The notes: generated by a model not told the origin, from the letters alone. DNA of 64,000 nucleotides from Halobacteriales archaeon QS_5_70_15 (GCA_003022005.1 PXRQ01000071.1:11085-75084); one strand, 5' to 3'. Shown: positions 17,846-27,068, counted from the first letter of the stretch. Translations and numbers: made by a program.

Positions 17846-17945
17846 CGTCACGGCGTATGACGACTCCCGGTAAAAGCCTCCCGCACCGTCCCGGCGGGCC
17901 GCACGCGCGACCGGCGGCCGTGTGGATCCCCCTCCCGCCCGGCGC

Positions 17946-18131
17946 TCAGGACTCGCCCGTTCCCACCGCGGTCGCACCCTCGTCGGGGCCGGCATCGACC
18001 TCCGTCTCGCCCTCGGCCTCGCGGCCCTCCGAGAGGTGCTCCCAGACCTCCGCACAGCCACAGCCGTCCTCGATGCCGTCGAAGTGGCTCGTGTCCACCC
18101 GTTCGCGGTCGCGGTCGCGGTCGTCGGTCAC
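17946..18131 (-). CDS. Small acidic protein with a CGC motif
   Basis: A 61-residue protein starting at GTG 18131. The core HFDGIEDGCGCAEVWEHLSE looks conserved in style (short haloarchaeal proteins with a DGxGC-EIWEHLS motif), followed by a low-complexity acidic tail. Unknown function. Its GTG overlaps the stop of a preceding 27-codon reading frame, suggesting translational coupling. Confidence 0.5.
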   Translation of the reverse strand: MTDDRDRDRERVDTSHFDGIEDGCGCAEVWEHLSEGREAEGETEVDAGPDEGATAVGTGES

Positions 18132-18211
18132 TCGTCGTCACCCGTCCAGTGGAGTTCCGGCGCGACGTCCGCCGGGGCGTGCTGTCGCGCGGATCGGTCG
18201 TCGTCGTTCAC
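18128..18211 (-). CDS. Possible 27-residue leader or microprotein
   Basis: GTG 18211 to TGA 18128, ending APELHWTGDDE and overlapping the next GTG by four bases (GTGA). The junction resembles that of coupled haloarchaeal gene pairs. No function is recognised and it may not be a gene. Confidence 0.3.
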   Translation of the reverse strand: MNDDDRSARQHAPADVAPELHWTGDDE

Positions 18212-18458
18212 ACCACACCGTAGCCGGGGGAGCCGCATAAGGCCGCCTTCACCCGCAGTACGTACCGACGGACCCCGGAACCGGAACCGGTTGCCGGGGT
18301 CGGGGTCGGCCCTGCCGGCCGTGCTTCCGCTCCCTCCGCGCCCCGTCGCCGCTCTGCCGGCCGATCCCACCGTGCTCGACCGTCATCGCGGGCGGTGACA
18401 CGCGGCGAGTCCGGCCACGACCCGCAGGTACAGGCGTCGTCGTCCCCTCGCCGGTAGC

Positions 18459-18797
18459 GTGGTCACCAGCGTCCACCAGCTCGACGACGGGGCGTGGCTG
18501 AGCGTCGACGACATCCGCGAGGTGAACGTCGGCGACCTCTGGCCGGTCGTCGGCGACTTCTGTGGCTGTTCCGTGGCCGACCTGCTGGCGGAAGGGTTCG
18601 TCGAGGTGTCGGTCGACGGCCGTTCGGTCGAGGCGCGCGTCGCCGGACAGTGTATCCGCTGCGGGGCGAGCGGCGTCACCGACTGGCTCGAACTCGGCCG
18701 GGTCGTCGACGGCCGGTTCGAGCCCGTCGACGTCGCGAGCGTCCACCTGCCGGCCCGGAGCGGCCGTCGGAGATTCGATCCGGGACGACCGGGGTAG
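18459..18797 (+). CDS. Small Cys-rich hypothetical protein upstream of the sulfite/nitrite reductase
   Basis: A 112-residue protein from GTG 18459. FCGCSVADLLAEGF and QCIRCGASGVTDW provide two CxC/CxxC pairs suited to binding zinc or a metal cluster. The alternating acidic beta-rich sequence (GRVVDGRFEPVDVA) looks folded. It lies about 105 bp upstream of the ferredoxin-dependent reductase on the same strand and could be linked to it. It is not a known subunit. Confidence 0.55.
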   Translation: MVTSVHQLDDGAWLSVDDIREVNVGDLWPVVGDFCGCSVADLLAEGFVEVSVDGRSVEARVAGQCIRCGASGVTDWLELGRVVDGRFEPVDVASVHLPARSGRRRFDPGRPG

Positions 18798-18904
18798 GCG
18801 ACCGCGATCGGACCGGGTCCCGGCAATCGGCTCCGGTTCCGGGAACCTCCGGCCAGCATGGACGCGACGGGCGGGCGTTTGTACGGCGCGTGCGTGTACC
18901 CGGT

Positions 18905-20659
18905 ATGCCAAGCAAGGTCGAGGGCTGGAAGGACGAGGTCTACGGGCTCGAGGTCCGTGACCGCCTCTTCGAGTTCGCCGAGTCGGGGTGGGACTCCATC
19001 CCGGAGGACGAGCGCGACGCCTGGTTCGAGCGGTTCAAGTGGTGGGGGCTGTACCACCAGCGGAAGGGCCAGGAGTCCTACTTCATGATGCGGATCGGGA
19101 CGCCGATGGGCCGGATCACGCCCGAACAGCTGCGTGTCGTCGGCGAGGTCGCCACCGAGTACGCGACCGGTCCCGTCGAGAACCCGGCGTTCGGCGGTGC
19201 CTACTGCGACTGGACGACCCGGCAGTCGATCCAGCTCCACTGGATCCGGCTGGAGGACGTCCCCGACATCTTCGAGACGCTGGAGGACGCCGGCCTCTCG
19301 ACCATCCAGGCCTGCGGGGACTCCTGGCGGAACATCGTCGGCTCGCCGCTGGCCGGCCGCGACGCCGACGAGCACATGGACGTCTGGCCCATCGTGCAGG
19401 AGCTCAACTCGGAGTTCAAGCGCAACCCCGCCTACTCGAACCTCCCGCGCAAGTGGAAGGTCTCGGTGACCGGCGACACCCGCGGGGCGGGCCAGGGCGA
19501 CATCAACGACCTCGCGTTCGAGCCCGCGGTGAAGGAACTCGACGGGGACGAGGTGAAGGGCTTCAACGTCCGGGTCGGCGGCGGCCTCGCGCGGAAGGAG
19601 CCCCGCTTCGCCCGCGACATCGACGTCTTCTGCCGCCCCGAGAACGTGACCGAGGTCTCGGCGGGCATCTCCGCGCTGTTCCGCGACTACGGCGACCGCG
19701 AGAACCGGTTCAACGCCCGCATCAAGTTCCTCGTCGACGAGTGGGGTCCCGAGAAGCTCCGCGACGTGCTCCAGGGGGAGTACGTCGACTACGAGCTCCC
19801 CACCGCCGGCGAGGACCTGCGTGAGGGGTACGACTACAACGCCGGTCGGGCCGACGCGCCCGGGGACTACGTCGGGCTCACCGAGCAGAACGACGGCACG
19901 TACGCCGTCGGGCTCTCCGTGCTCGTGGGCCGGATGGGCGCCGACGACGTGCTCGAACTCGCCGACCTCGCCGAGCGGTACGGCTCGGAGACGATCGGCA
20001 TCACCCAGCGGCAGAACCTGATCGTCGCCGACGTCGACGAGGGGGACCTGGAACACTTCCTCGATGAGCCCCTGCTGGAGACGTACTCGCCGGACCCGCA
20101 CCCGTTCATGCGGGGTTCGATCGCCTGTACGGGCACCGAGTACTGCTCGCTCTCGATCGTCGAGACGAAGAACCGGATGGTCCGCTACGCCCGCTGGCTC
20201 AAGGAGCACGCCGAGGTCCCGGAGGGCGTCGAGGACTTCCACGTCCACCTCTCGGGCTGTACGGCCTCCTGTGCCCAGCCCCAGATCGCGGACATCTCGC
20301 TGCGCGGGATGAAGACCCGCAAGGACGGCGAGCCGGTCGAGGCGTTCGACATCGGGCTCGGGGGCGGTCTCGGGGAGAACCCCCGCTTCGCCGACTGGGT
20401 GGAGATGCGCGTCGCCGCCGACGAGGTCCCGGGCTACGTCCGGAACCTCCTGCGGATCTACGAGGCCGAGCGGGAAGCCGGGCAGTCGTTCCGCGACTAC
20501 ATCGAGGCGAAGGACGCCGAGGACCTGGAGGGGCTCGCCGAACCCGAGGAGACCTCATACCGGGACCCCTACATGCACAACACGAAGATGACGTGGTACC
20601 CCTACGCCGAGGACGACGGGCTGGACGCGAGCCCCGCTCCGGCACCGGCCGACGACTGA
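18905..20659 (+). CDS. Ferredoxin-dependent nitrite/sulfite reductase
   Basis: A 584-residue siroheme and 4Fe-4S protein built from two repeats of ferrodoxin-like half-domains plus two siroheme domains. The cluster cysteines are in CTGTEYC (408 and 414) and CTASC (452 and 456); GDTRGAGQGDINDLAF and FNVRVGGGLARKEPRFA are siroheme-domain segments, repeated later as FDIGLGGGLGENPRFA. It reduces nitrite to ammonia or sulfite to sulfide in assimilation. The sequence does not settle which; no nitrate reductase or sulfate-activation genes are in the window. The start ATG 18905 gives the usual N-terminus. Confidence 0.9.
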   Translation: MPSKVEGWKDEVYGLEVRDRLFEFAESGWDSIPEDERDAWFERFKWWGLYHQRKGQESYFMMRIGTPMGRITPEQLRVVGEVATEYATGPVENPAFGGAYCDWTTRQSIQLHWIRLEDVPDIFETLEDAGLSTIQACGDSWRNIVGSPLAGRDADEHMDVWPIVQELNSEFKRNPAYSNLPRKWKVSVTGDTRGAGQGDINDLAFEPAVKELDGDEVKGFNVRVGGGLARKEPRFARDIDVFCRPENVTEVSAGISALFRDYGDRENRFNARIKFLVDEWGPEKLRDVLQGEYVDYELPTAGEDLREGYDYNAGRADAPGDYVGLTEQNDGTYAVGLSVLVGRMGADDVLELADLAERYGSETIGITQRQNLIVADVDEGDLEHFLDEPLLETYSPDPHPFMRGSIACTGTEYCSLSIVETKNRMVRYARWLKEHAEVPEGVEDFHVHLSGCTASCAQPQIADISLRGMKTRKDGEPVEAFDIGLGGGLGENPRFADWVEMRVAADEVPGYVRNLLRIYEAEREAGQSFRDYIEAKDAEDLEGLAEPEETSYRDPYMHNTKMTWYPYAEDDGLDASPAPAPADD

Positions 20660-20803
20660 TACCGTCGGACGTACCCACGCGACTATCCTCGCCGCCCCGT
20701 CGCAGCGACGTCGTTCGGGGGCTGATGGCAGACGGTATAACCCACGGCATCGATCCACGCCCCCCTTCCGTCCGTTCCCCGCGCTGGCCCCGCGTCTCCG
20801 CCG

Positions 20804-21217
20804 TCAGGAACTGATGAGCAGGACTGCGACGGTCGCGAGACCGAGACCGAGGAGCTTCTTCGGCGAGGCCGGTTCGTTGAGGACCAGTATCCCGAGTATC
20901 GCGCCCCCGGCGATGAACATCCCGTAAATCGGAACGACGACGCTCGCCGGACCCGTCGAGAGCGCCCGGAAGTAGCCGACGACGGCCCCGGTGAGTGTGA
21001 GCCCGGCCGCGTAGGCGAAGAGGACGTGCGTGTCAGTCACGGATGTGAGCTGCCAGTCGCCGGTCGCGGCGGTCACGAGCACGGAGGCGACCATCACGAA
21101 CGAGACGGCGATCGTCATCACGGTGAACGCCGGGAGCTCCTCCATCGCGAGCTTCCCGAACAGGAACACGAACGAGTAACTGACCATCGCGAAGGCGGCC
21201 CAGAGGACGTAGCGCAT
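20804..21217 (-). CDS. Four-helix EamA/DMT-type membrane protein
   Basis: A 137-residue half-size drug/metabolite transporter protein with about four or five transmembrane segments (FAMVSYSFVFLFGKLAM, FTVMTIAVSFVMVASVLV, LTLTGAVVGYFRAL, VVPIYGMFIAGGAILGILVL). GPASVVVPIYG is typical of EamA repeats. Such half-length proteins act as dimers. ATG 21217 is supported by TTTTATT at 21240-21246. Confidence 0.8.
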   Translation of the reverse strand: MRYVLWAAFAMVSYSFVFLFGKLAMEELPAFTVMTIAVSFVMVASVLVTAATGDWQLTSVTDTHVLFAYAAGLTLTGAVVGYFRALSTGPASVVVPIYGMFIAGGAILGILVLNEPASPKKLLGLGLATVAVLLISS

Positions 21218-21239
21218 GGGCTACCGGCGTCCCGGAACG

Positions 21240-21246
21240 AATAAAA
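21240..21246 (-). promoter_or_regulatory. Promoter box for the EamA-type gene
   Basis: TTTTATT on the minus strand, 23 bp before ATG 21217. Confidence 0.5.
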
Positions 21247-21323
21247 CATCGGTGGTGGGACGGCCCCGGGTGACTCACCCCGAGCGCAGGACTGAAGGCA
21301 CCCCTCGAAGACGGTCCGTCCAC

Positions 21324-22283
21324 ATGTACCGCGGCGTACTCGACGAGGACATCCACCCCCGGGAGCTGCTGCTGGACGTCGTCGCCGACCGGATCGAGGT
21401 CGAGGTCGGGATCGACGGGGCGGAGGACTCGACGGCGGAGCGACTCGACGGGGCCGACGTCGCGTTCGTCACCTCTCGGGTCCCGATCACGCGGCGGGTC
21501 ATCGAGGCCACGGACCTCTCGGTGGTCGCCAAGATCGGGACCGGCATCGACAACGTCGACCTGGCCGCGGCCCGCGAGCACGGGGTCGCGGTCACGCACA
21601 CGCCCGGGACAAACGCCCTCTCGGTCGCCGAGCACGCGCTCGGGCTGCTCCTCGCGACCCGGCGGCACGTCGTCGCCGGCCACCGGGCGCTCGAGGCGGG
21701 TCGCTGGCGCGACTCGGTCCCCCTGGGGACGCTCGTGTCTGGAACCGCGGTCGGGATCGTCGGCCTCGGGAACGTCGGGAGCCGCGTCGCCTCGCTCCTC
21801 CGCGGGTTCGACGCCACGACGCTCGCACACGACCCCTACGTCGACCGCCTCGACGCCGAACCCGTCCACGCCGACCTCGTCGACCTGGGGACGGTGCTCG
21901 ACCGGTCGGACTCGGTCGTGGTGGCGGCCGAACTGACCGACGAGACCCGGGGACTGATCGACGAGGCGGCGATGGCGAGGCTGGACGACGACGCCGTGCT
22001 CGTGAACGCCTCCCGCGGACCGATCGTCGACCCGGACGCGCTGGTCGACGCGCTCCGCGAGGGCCGGCTCGGCGGTGCCGGGATGGACGTCCACGCGACC
22101 GAGCCGCTCCCCCCGGACTCGCCGCTCCACGGGTTCGAGAACGTCGTCCTGACCCCGCACGTCGGGGGGGCAACGGAGACGGCCCGCACGGAGGGAGCCC
22201 GGACCCTGGGAACGAACACGCTCTCGCTGCTCGACGGCGAACCGGTCCCCGAGCGGTACGTCGCGGTCCCGCCGGCGGACTGA
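21324..22283 (+). CDS. D-isomer-specific 2-hydroxyacid dehydrogenase (second copy)
   Basis: A 319-residue NAD-dependent dehydrogenase, related to phosphoglycerate dehydrogenase without the ACT domain. GIVGLGNVGSRV is the NAD loop; the catalytic Arg, Glu and His lie in NASRGPIVD, DVHATEPLP and TPHVGGAT. It is followed after 70 bp by the ComD/ComE-type pair on the same strand. In that setting a sulfolactate-like or phosphonate-like hydroxyacid is a plausible substrate, by inference only. Confidence 0.88.
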   Translation: MYRGVLDEDIHPRELLLDVVADRIEVEVGIDGAEDSTAERLDGADVAFVTSRVPITRRVIEATDLSVVAKIGTGIDNVDLAAAREHGVAVTHTPGTNALSVAEHALGLLLATRRHVVAGHRALEAGRWRDSVPLGTLVSGTAVGIVGLGNVGSRVASLLRGFDATTLAHDPYVDRLDAEPVHADLVDLGTVLDRSDSVVVAAELTDETRGLIDEAAMARLDDDAVLVNASRGPIVDPDALVDALREGRLGGAGMDVHATEPLPPDSPLHGFENVVLTPHVGGATETARTEGARTLGTNTLSLLDGEPVPERYVAVPPAD

Positions 22284-22354
22284 GCGCCCCGTCGCCGCGG
22301 CGGCCGCGCTCCGCCGTCGGAGGGACTAAACCCCCCTCCGGCGTGCGGGGAGGT

Positions 22355-22858
22355 ATGACGTGGTCCGAGGAGGCCGTCGAGGCGTTACACGACGGCGGCG
22401 TCGACGTGGTAGCGTACCTGCCGGACTCCGTGGTCGCCCCGCTCATCGAGCAGGTCGAGGCGGACGACCGCTTCGAGGCCGTGCCGGTCGCGCGGGAGGA
22501 AGAGGCGGTCGGGATACTCTCCGGCGCGTGGCTCGGGGGTCGACGTGGCGCGCTCGTCTGTCAGACCAGCGGGCTCTCGAACGCGCTCAACGCCGTCGGC
22601 TCGCTGAGCAAGCCCTGGGGGCTCCCGTTCGTCGGCATCGTCTCCCGGCGTGGCGACCTCGGCGAGCACAACCTCGCGCAGGTGGCCGGCGGCTACGGGA
22701 TGCCGCGGATACTGGACGAGATGGGGGTCCGGAACGGCCGGATGGACGGGAGCACCGACGTCGGACACGTCGTCCGGCTCGCCGCCGACACCGCCTTCTC
22801 GACGGAGGACCCCTACGTCCTGCTGGCGGACGTGACGATGACGGGGGGCAAGCCATGA
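22355..22858 (+). CDS. Thiamine-diphosphate decarboxylase, alpha subunit (ComD-like)
   Basis: A 167-residue pyrimidine-binding subunit of split TPP decarboxylases such as sulfopyruvate or phosphonopyruvate decarboxylase. The REEEAVGILSGAWLGGRRGALVCQ segment carries the conserved Glu, and TSGLSNALNAVGSL and HNLAQVAGGYGMPRIL follow the ComD pattern. ATG 22355; the stop overlaps the start of the beta subunit (ATGA). In methanogens ComDE makes coenzyme M precursors; haloarchaea do not use coenzyme M, so the role here is probably a different 3-substituted pyruvate. Confidence 0.82.
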   Translation: MTWSEEAVEALHDGGVDVVAYLPDSVVAPLIEQVEADDRFEAVPVAREEEAVGILSGAWLGGRRGALVCQTSGLSNALNAVGSLSKPWGLPFVGIVSRRGDLGEHNLAQVAGGYGMPRILDEMGVRNGRMDGSTDVGHVVRLAADTAFSTEDPYVLLADVTMTGGKP

Positions 22859-23418
22859 CCGCCGACCAGGCCGCCTGTACCGCCGCCGTGCTCGAGGAGA
22901 CGCCCGACGCGGCGGTCGTCTCGAACGTCGGCACCGCCTCGTACCACCTCACGGCGCTCGGGGACCGCGCCCGGAACTTCCCGCTCACCGGAGCGATGGG
23001 CGTGACCACGCCGTTCGCCCTCGGTATCGCGCTCTCGGTTGACGACCAGGTCACGGCGCTGGACGGCGACGGCTCGATGCTGATGTCGCTGGGTGCGCTC
23101 TCGACCGTCGCCCGGATGGACCCCTCCAACCTCGTGATCGTCGTGATGGACAACGCGGCCTACGAGACGACCGGCGGCCAGGGGACGCTCTCGACGGAGG
23201 TCGACTTCGCCGGCGCGGCCCGCGAGTGCGGGCTGCCCGCCTGGTCGGCCGACTCGGTCGCCGGGTTCCGGGAGGCGTACGCCGACGCGGTCGGGACGGA
23301 CGAGGCGACCCTCGTCGTCTGCGAGATCGAAGCCGGGAAACCCGAGTCGTACCCGCCGCTGGACTACGGGCACGCCCACGTCAAACACCGGTTCCGGGGG
23401 GAGTTCGTGGGGGACTGA
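22855..23418 (+). CDS. Thiamine-diphosphate decarboxylase, beta subunit (ComE-like)
   Basis: A 187-residue PP-domain subunit. The TPP motif runs from LDGDGSMLMSLGALSTV to VIVVMDNAAYETTGGQ (GDG followed about 28 residues later by DN). LTGAMGVTTPFALGIAL is the conserved glycine-rich entry. It overlaps the alpha subunit by four bases and the two should form one enzyme. The operon with the preceding 2-hydroxyacid dehydrogenase suggests oxidation of a hydroxyacid to the oxoacid that this enzyme decarboxylates. Confidence 0.82.
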   Translation: MTADQAACTAAVLEETPDAAVVSNVGTASYHLTALGDRARNFPLTGAMGVTTPFALGIALSVDDQVTALDGDGSMLMSLGALSTVARMDPSNLVIVVMDNAAYETTGGQGTLSTEVDFAGAARECGLPAWSADSVAGFREAYADAVGTDEATLVVCEIEAGKPESYPPLDYGHAHVKHRFRGEFVGD

Positions 23419-23534
23419 TACCGGCTCCGGGAAGCCCCCGTGACCGGTCGTCCCGCGGGGCCCGGTCGGGTCCCGCGTTCGCGGGGCGGACCCCCACCAA
23501 CACCCCCAAGTCCGGCGCTCCCCTCGGATCGGGC

Positions 23535-23831
23535 ATGCCCGACCGCATCATGAAGGTGAACGCCTACACCACGCTGGACCTGCTGGACGGCCGCGTGGAG
23601 GGCCACGACTTCGAGGAGGAGGCGTTCGCCACCCTGAACGTCAGTTCGCCCCGGCGGGACCCGGACGGCGTCTCCCTGCAGCTGGAGCTCGACAACACCG
23701 AACTGGAGCACCTCCCGGCCCACGCCGACAGCGTCACCCTCTCGCCCGAGCAGGCCCGGACGCTCGCGGCCGACCTGGAGGAGCACGCGGCGAGGGTCGG
23801 GGAGGCCCGCGCCGAGGACAGGGGGGAGTGA
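23535..23831 (+). CDS. DUF6360-like small haloarchaeal protein
   Basis: A 98-residue protein, MPDRIMKVNAYTTLDLLDG at the N-terminus, with a HDFEEEAFATLNV strand and an ELEHLPAHADSVTLSPEQAR segment. It has no signal peptide or membrane segment. Recognised only as a conserved haloarchaeal type of unknown function. Single gene on the plus strand. Confidence 0.7.
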   Translation: MPDRIMKVNAYTTLDLLDGRVEGHDFEEEAFATLNVSSPRRDPDGVSLQLELDNTELEHLPAHADSVTLSPEQARTLAADLEEHAARVGEARAEDRGE

Positions 23832-23912
23832 CCCGATCCCCCCGCCGGGAACGACCCGGCGTGACCCGCCGGCTCCCGCAGGGCTTTCTGACTCGCACGC
23901 GTAACCGGAACC

Positions 23913-24224
23913 GTGTCGACCGGTGATCCCCGCGCCTACCGCGACGACAGCCCCGTCTCCCGCGAGCGGGGGTTCTGTCCCTGCTGTGGCTACCGGACCC
24001 TCGCGCCCGACACCCCGGGCTCGTACGAGGTCTGTCCCGTCTGCTACTGGCTCGACGACCTCGTGGCGTTCTACGCCCCCGACTACGAGAGCGACTACAA
24101 CCACCTCTCGCTCCGCGAGGCACGCCGGAACGTCCGCGAGTTCGGCGCGGTCACCCGGGACGCGGTCGAGCGGACGCGCGACCCGGACGAGCCCCGCGAC
24201 CCCAACTGGCCGTACGACGATTGA
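23913..24224 (+). CDS. CPCC-type cysteine-rich protein
   Basis: A 103-residue protein from GTG 23913. RGFCPCCGYRTLA followed by YEVCPVCYWLDD gives two CxxC pairs, likely a zinc-ribbon, and the remainder (DYESDYNHLSLREARRN) matches the CPCC family found in bacteria and archaea. Function unknown; family members are often near mobile or toxin-immunity loci in bacteria, but nothing of that kind is seen here. Confidence 0.8.
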   Translation: MSTGDPRAYRDDSPVSRERGFCPCCGYRTLAPDTPGSYEVCPVCYWLDDLVAFYAPDYESDYNHLSLREARRNVREFGAVTRDAVERTRDPDEPRDPNWPYDD

Positions 24225-24227
24225 GCG

Positions 24228-24893
24228 TCAGTCGTCGTCCGTGGCCGGGGCCTTCCGCTCGTCCTCGTCGGTCCCGTCGGAGTCGTCGGCGTCGTCCTCC
24301 GTGATGACGTCGATGGGGACCCCCTTCGGCCCCTTCGACTCGCCGAACCCGGCCGAGAGCACGCGGGTGAGCGCGTCCTCGACGCTCTCGTCCGTGACGG
24401 TGTACTTCTCCGGTTCGACCTCGATGACGAACCCGGTAGTGATGTTCGGCGAGGTCGGGAGAAAGAGGACGTCGCGGCCGTCCTCGGTCTGCTTGCCGGT
24501 CTTGAACGCGGTCATCCGGAGGCCGTTCCAGGTCTCCAGTTTGACGGGGGTCTGGAGCTCCTCGGTCCCGGAGACGGCGGTCTCGACGGCCATCTTCGAG
24601 GCGTTGTAGACGACCCGGAGCCCGGGGATCTGGTTCATCACCGCGTCGAGCGCCTCCTCGACGAGGTCCCCCAGCGTGGTTCGCATCAGGTAGCCCACCG
24701 AGAGGACGAGCAGCCCGAACACGACGATGGTGATGAGCACGCGGACGCCGGGCTGGTTCTCGAAGGTGCCCTGCGGGAACGGCAGGCGCACGAGCGCCTG
24801 GAAGATGAACGCCACGATGTAGGCGGTCACCAGCAGCGGGACGAGGACGATGAGGCCGCTGGCGATGTCGCGTTTCCAGGAACTCGGGAGCAT
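24228..24893 (-). CDS. DUF502 membrane protein
   Basis: A 221-residue protein of the DUF502 family. Two transmembrane segments (IASGLIVLVPLLVTAYIVAF and VRVLITIVVFGLLVLSVGYL) are followed by a cytoplasmic beta-rich domain with IPGLRVVYNASKMAVE and FLPTSPNITTGFVIEV, the family signature. The C-terminus is very acidic. ATG 24893. Function unknown. It converges with the CPCC gene, leaving only three bases between them. Confidence 0.88.
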   Translation of the reverse strand: MLPSSWKRDIASGLIVLVPLLVTAYIVAFIFQALVRLPFPQGTFENQPGVRVLITIVVFGLLVLSVGYLMRTTLGDLVEEALDAVMNQIPGLRVVYNASKMAVETAVSGTEELQTPVKLETWNGLRMTAFKTGKQTEDGRDVLFLPTSPNITTGFVIEVEPEKYTVTDESVEDALTRVLSAGFGESKGPKGVPIDVITEDDADDSDGTDEDERKAPATDDD

Positions 24894-25011
24894 GCGTGGA
24901 CGTATCACCGACCGCCCGGCGGTCTGTCCGAAGGTTCGCGTGCCCGAAGGTGAAACTTTCGTACTGCTCGTTCGTGGAGTCCCGCCCGCGGTCGCCGGGG
25001 ACGGCGGGCCC

Positions 25012-25623
25012 TCAGAGCCGGCCGAGCAGGCCAAGCGCGACCAGCGCGAGCCAGGTCTGGAAGACGAGCGAGCCGAGCGCCGAGAGCGCGGCGAACTGCC
25101 AGTCGTCCATCTCTGCCAGTCCCGCCGGAACGGTGAGCATCCCGCGGGTGAAAAGCAGCGCGTTCGAGGCGGGGACGACCAGCGGCCCCCAGCGGTCGAA
25201 CCACCGGTCGAAACGGTCGAGGCGGTCCTCGCCGACCCGGAACCACGGCCTCTCGAGGAGGTACTCCCGGCCGCCCCGCTTGGCCAGCGTGAACAGCAGG
25301 AACTGACCGACGGTGGCGCCCGCGACGGCGACGAGTATCACCACGACCACCTCGGGGGTCGAGTCGGCGATCAGCGCGATCCCGGCGGGGACGAGCGCCT
25401 CGCTCGGGGCGAAGTAGAGCAGCATCGCCCCCTCGAGGATCAGGACCGCGAACAGCGCGAGGAGCCCGTAGCGGTCGAGCAGCGACCGGACCAGCGCCTC
25501 GTCGCCGAACAGGAACAGCCCCACCGCGACGGCCGCGGCGACGAGCGCCACCCCGACGATCAGGAGGACCCCGTAGTCGCCGAGGAACCGGCGGTACGAC
25601 CCTCGCGCGTCGACCTCTGCCAT
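25012..25623 (-). CDS. DedA-family membrane protein
   Basis: A 203-residue polytopic protein from ATG 25623. The DedA/SNARE-associated core is visible in YFAPSEALVPAGIAL, AGATVGQFLLFTLAKRGGREYL and FDRWGPLVVPASNALLFTRGML. DedA proteins take part in membrane homeostasis and lipid translocation. It follows DUF502's promoter side on the same strand, with a gap of about 120 bp. Confidence 0.85.
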   Translation of the reverse strand: MAEVDARGSYRRFLGDYGVLLIVGVALVAAAVAVGLFLFGDEALVRSLLDRYGLLALFAVLILEGAMLLYFAPSEALVPAGIALIADSTPEVVVVILVAVAGATVGQFLLFTLAKRGGREYLLERPWFRVGEDRLDRFDRWFDRWGPLVVPASNALLFTRGMLTVPAGLAEMDDWQFAALSALGSLVFQTWLALVALGLLGRL

Positions 25624-26045
25624 CGTCGAGCCGTCCGCCCGGACCGGGTATAGGCGTTGTGGGATCCCCGATGTGGCGTTCGGAACCGACGCCACGATCC
25701 GGACGCGGACGTACCCCCGTCCGTGAGTCAATGCCTCCGGACGCTACCGCAGTTCCGGCGGACACCCGATGGAGCTCCCGTACGCGGTTCGGAAGCCCTC
25801 GGTCGAGACACGCGGAGAGTTCGGAACACCTCGAAAGCACCCACCCGAATCGGCTCGCCGAACAGCCACCGTCGGGTGGGGCTTTCGGGGTGTCTTCGAA
25901 CCGACGTCTCGGTCGGGGGGTTCGGGTGTCGCGATCCCGTCCGCAGGACCCCGTCGAGTGTCCCCGTCCCCGTATCGCACGTACACGCCATCCACTCGGC
26001 GACGGAAACGAGAAGCCTTTGAGCGACGCTCGTCGAGGGTAGGAC
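25624..26045. other. Gene-free region with a long inverted repeat, upstream of hemB
   Basis: About 420 bp between divergent genes. It contains a hairpin of two ~29-bp arms (25820-25848 and 25872-25900) around a 23-nt loop; weaker pairing extends outward on both sides. CGAAAGC and GCTTTCG mark the arms. No protein gene is supported. Confidence 0.6.
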
Positions 26046-27068
26046 ATGGAGTTCGATCTGAGGGAACGGCCGCGTCGACTACGGGCCGACGGCGTCCGGG
26101 GGCTCGTCAGCGAAACGACGGTCCGGGCCTCCGACCTCGTCGCGCCGGTGTTCGTGGACGCGACGACCGACGAGCGCCTCCCGATCCCGTCGATACCGGG
26201 CCACGAGCGCGTCCCCGTCGAGGAGGCCGTCCCGCGGGTCCGGGAAATCACGGAGACCGGGGTGGAGGCCGTGCTGCTGTTCGGGATCCCCGAGTCCAAG
26301 GACGAGGTGGGGAGCCGGGCCTGGGCCGAGGACGGCGTCGTTCAGCGGGCGACCCGCCGGATCGAGGCCGAGACCGACGCGTACGTCCTCACCGACGTCT
26401 GCTTCTGCGAGTACACGGATCACGGCCACTGCGGGGTGCTCGCCGACGGCGCCCGCGAGACCTGGGAGCGCCTCGGCCACGACGTCGAGGACCCGGACAC
26501 GCGGATGACCGTCGCGAACGACCCCACGCTGTCGAACCTCACCCGGACGGCCGTCTCGCACGCGGACGCGGGCGCTGACATGATCGCGCCCTCGAGCATG
26601 ACCGACGGGATGGTCGGTGCCATCCGATCGGGGCTCGACGAGGCCGGCTTCGAGGACGTCCCGGTGATGTCCTACGCGGCGAAGTTCCGGTCGGCGTTCT
26701 ACGGCCCGTTCCGCGACGCGGCCGACGGCGCGCCCGCGTTCGGCGACCGCCGACACTACCAGATGGACCCGTCGAACGGCCGCGAGGCCATGCGCGAGGT
26801 CCGTCTCGACGTCGAGCAGGGGGCGGACGTGCTGATGGTCAAGCCCGCGCTCGCGTACCTCGACGTCGTCCGGGACGTCAGGGAGGAGTTCGACCACCCC
26901 GTCGCGGCGTACAACGTCAGCGGCGAGTACGCGATGATCCACGCCGCCGCCGAGAAGGGGTGGCTCGACCTCGAGGCGGCGGCCCACGAGTCGCTGCTGT
27001 CGATAAAACGGGCCGGGGCGGACCTGATCGTCACGTACTTCGCCGAGGACGTCGCCGGACTGCTCTGA
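26046..27068 (+). CDS. hemB: Porphobilinogen synthase (delta-aminolevulinate dehydratase)
   Basis: Condenses two 5-aminolevulinates to porphobilinogen, the committed step toward heme, siroheme and cobamides. The 340-residue TIM barrel has the zinc cysteines in [12 protein letters not shown] (119, 121, 129), the first lysine in [15 protein letters not shown] and the Schiff-base lysine in [11 protein letters not shown]. Family length and no lesions. The next tetrapyrrole gene, hemL, is 3.7 kb downstream beyond amtB-glnK. The ammonium-related promoter copy at 27106 starts right behind it. Confidence 0.95.
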   Translation: MEFDLRERPRRLRADGVRGLVSETTVRASDLVAPVFVDATTDERLPIPSIPGHERVPVEEAVPRVREITETGVEAVLLFGIPESKDEVGSRAWAEDGVVQRATRRIEAETDAYVLTDVCFCEYTDHGHCGVLADGARETWERLGHDVEDPDTRMTVANDPTLSNLTRTAVSHADAGADMIAPSSMTDGMVGAIRSGLDEAGFEDVPVMSYAAKFRSAFYGPFRDAADGAPAFGDRRHYQMDPSNGREAMREVRLDVEQGADVLMVKPALAYLDVVRDVREEFDHPVAAYNVSGEYAMIHAAAEKGWLDLEAAAHESLLSIKRAGADLIVTYFAEDVAGLL

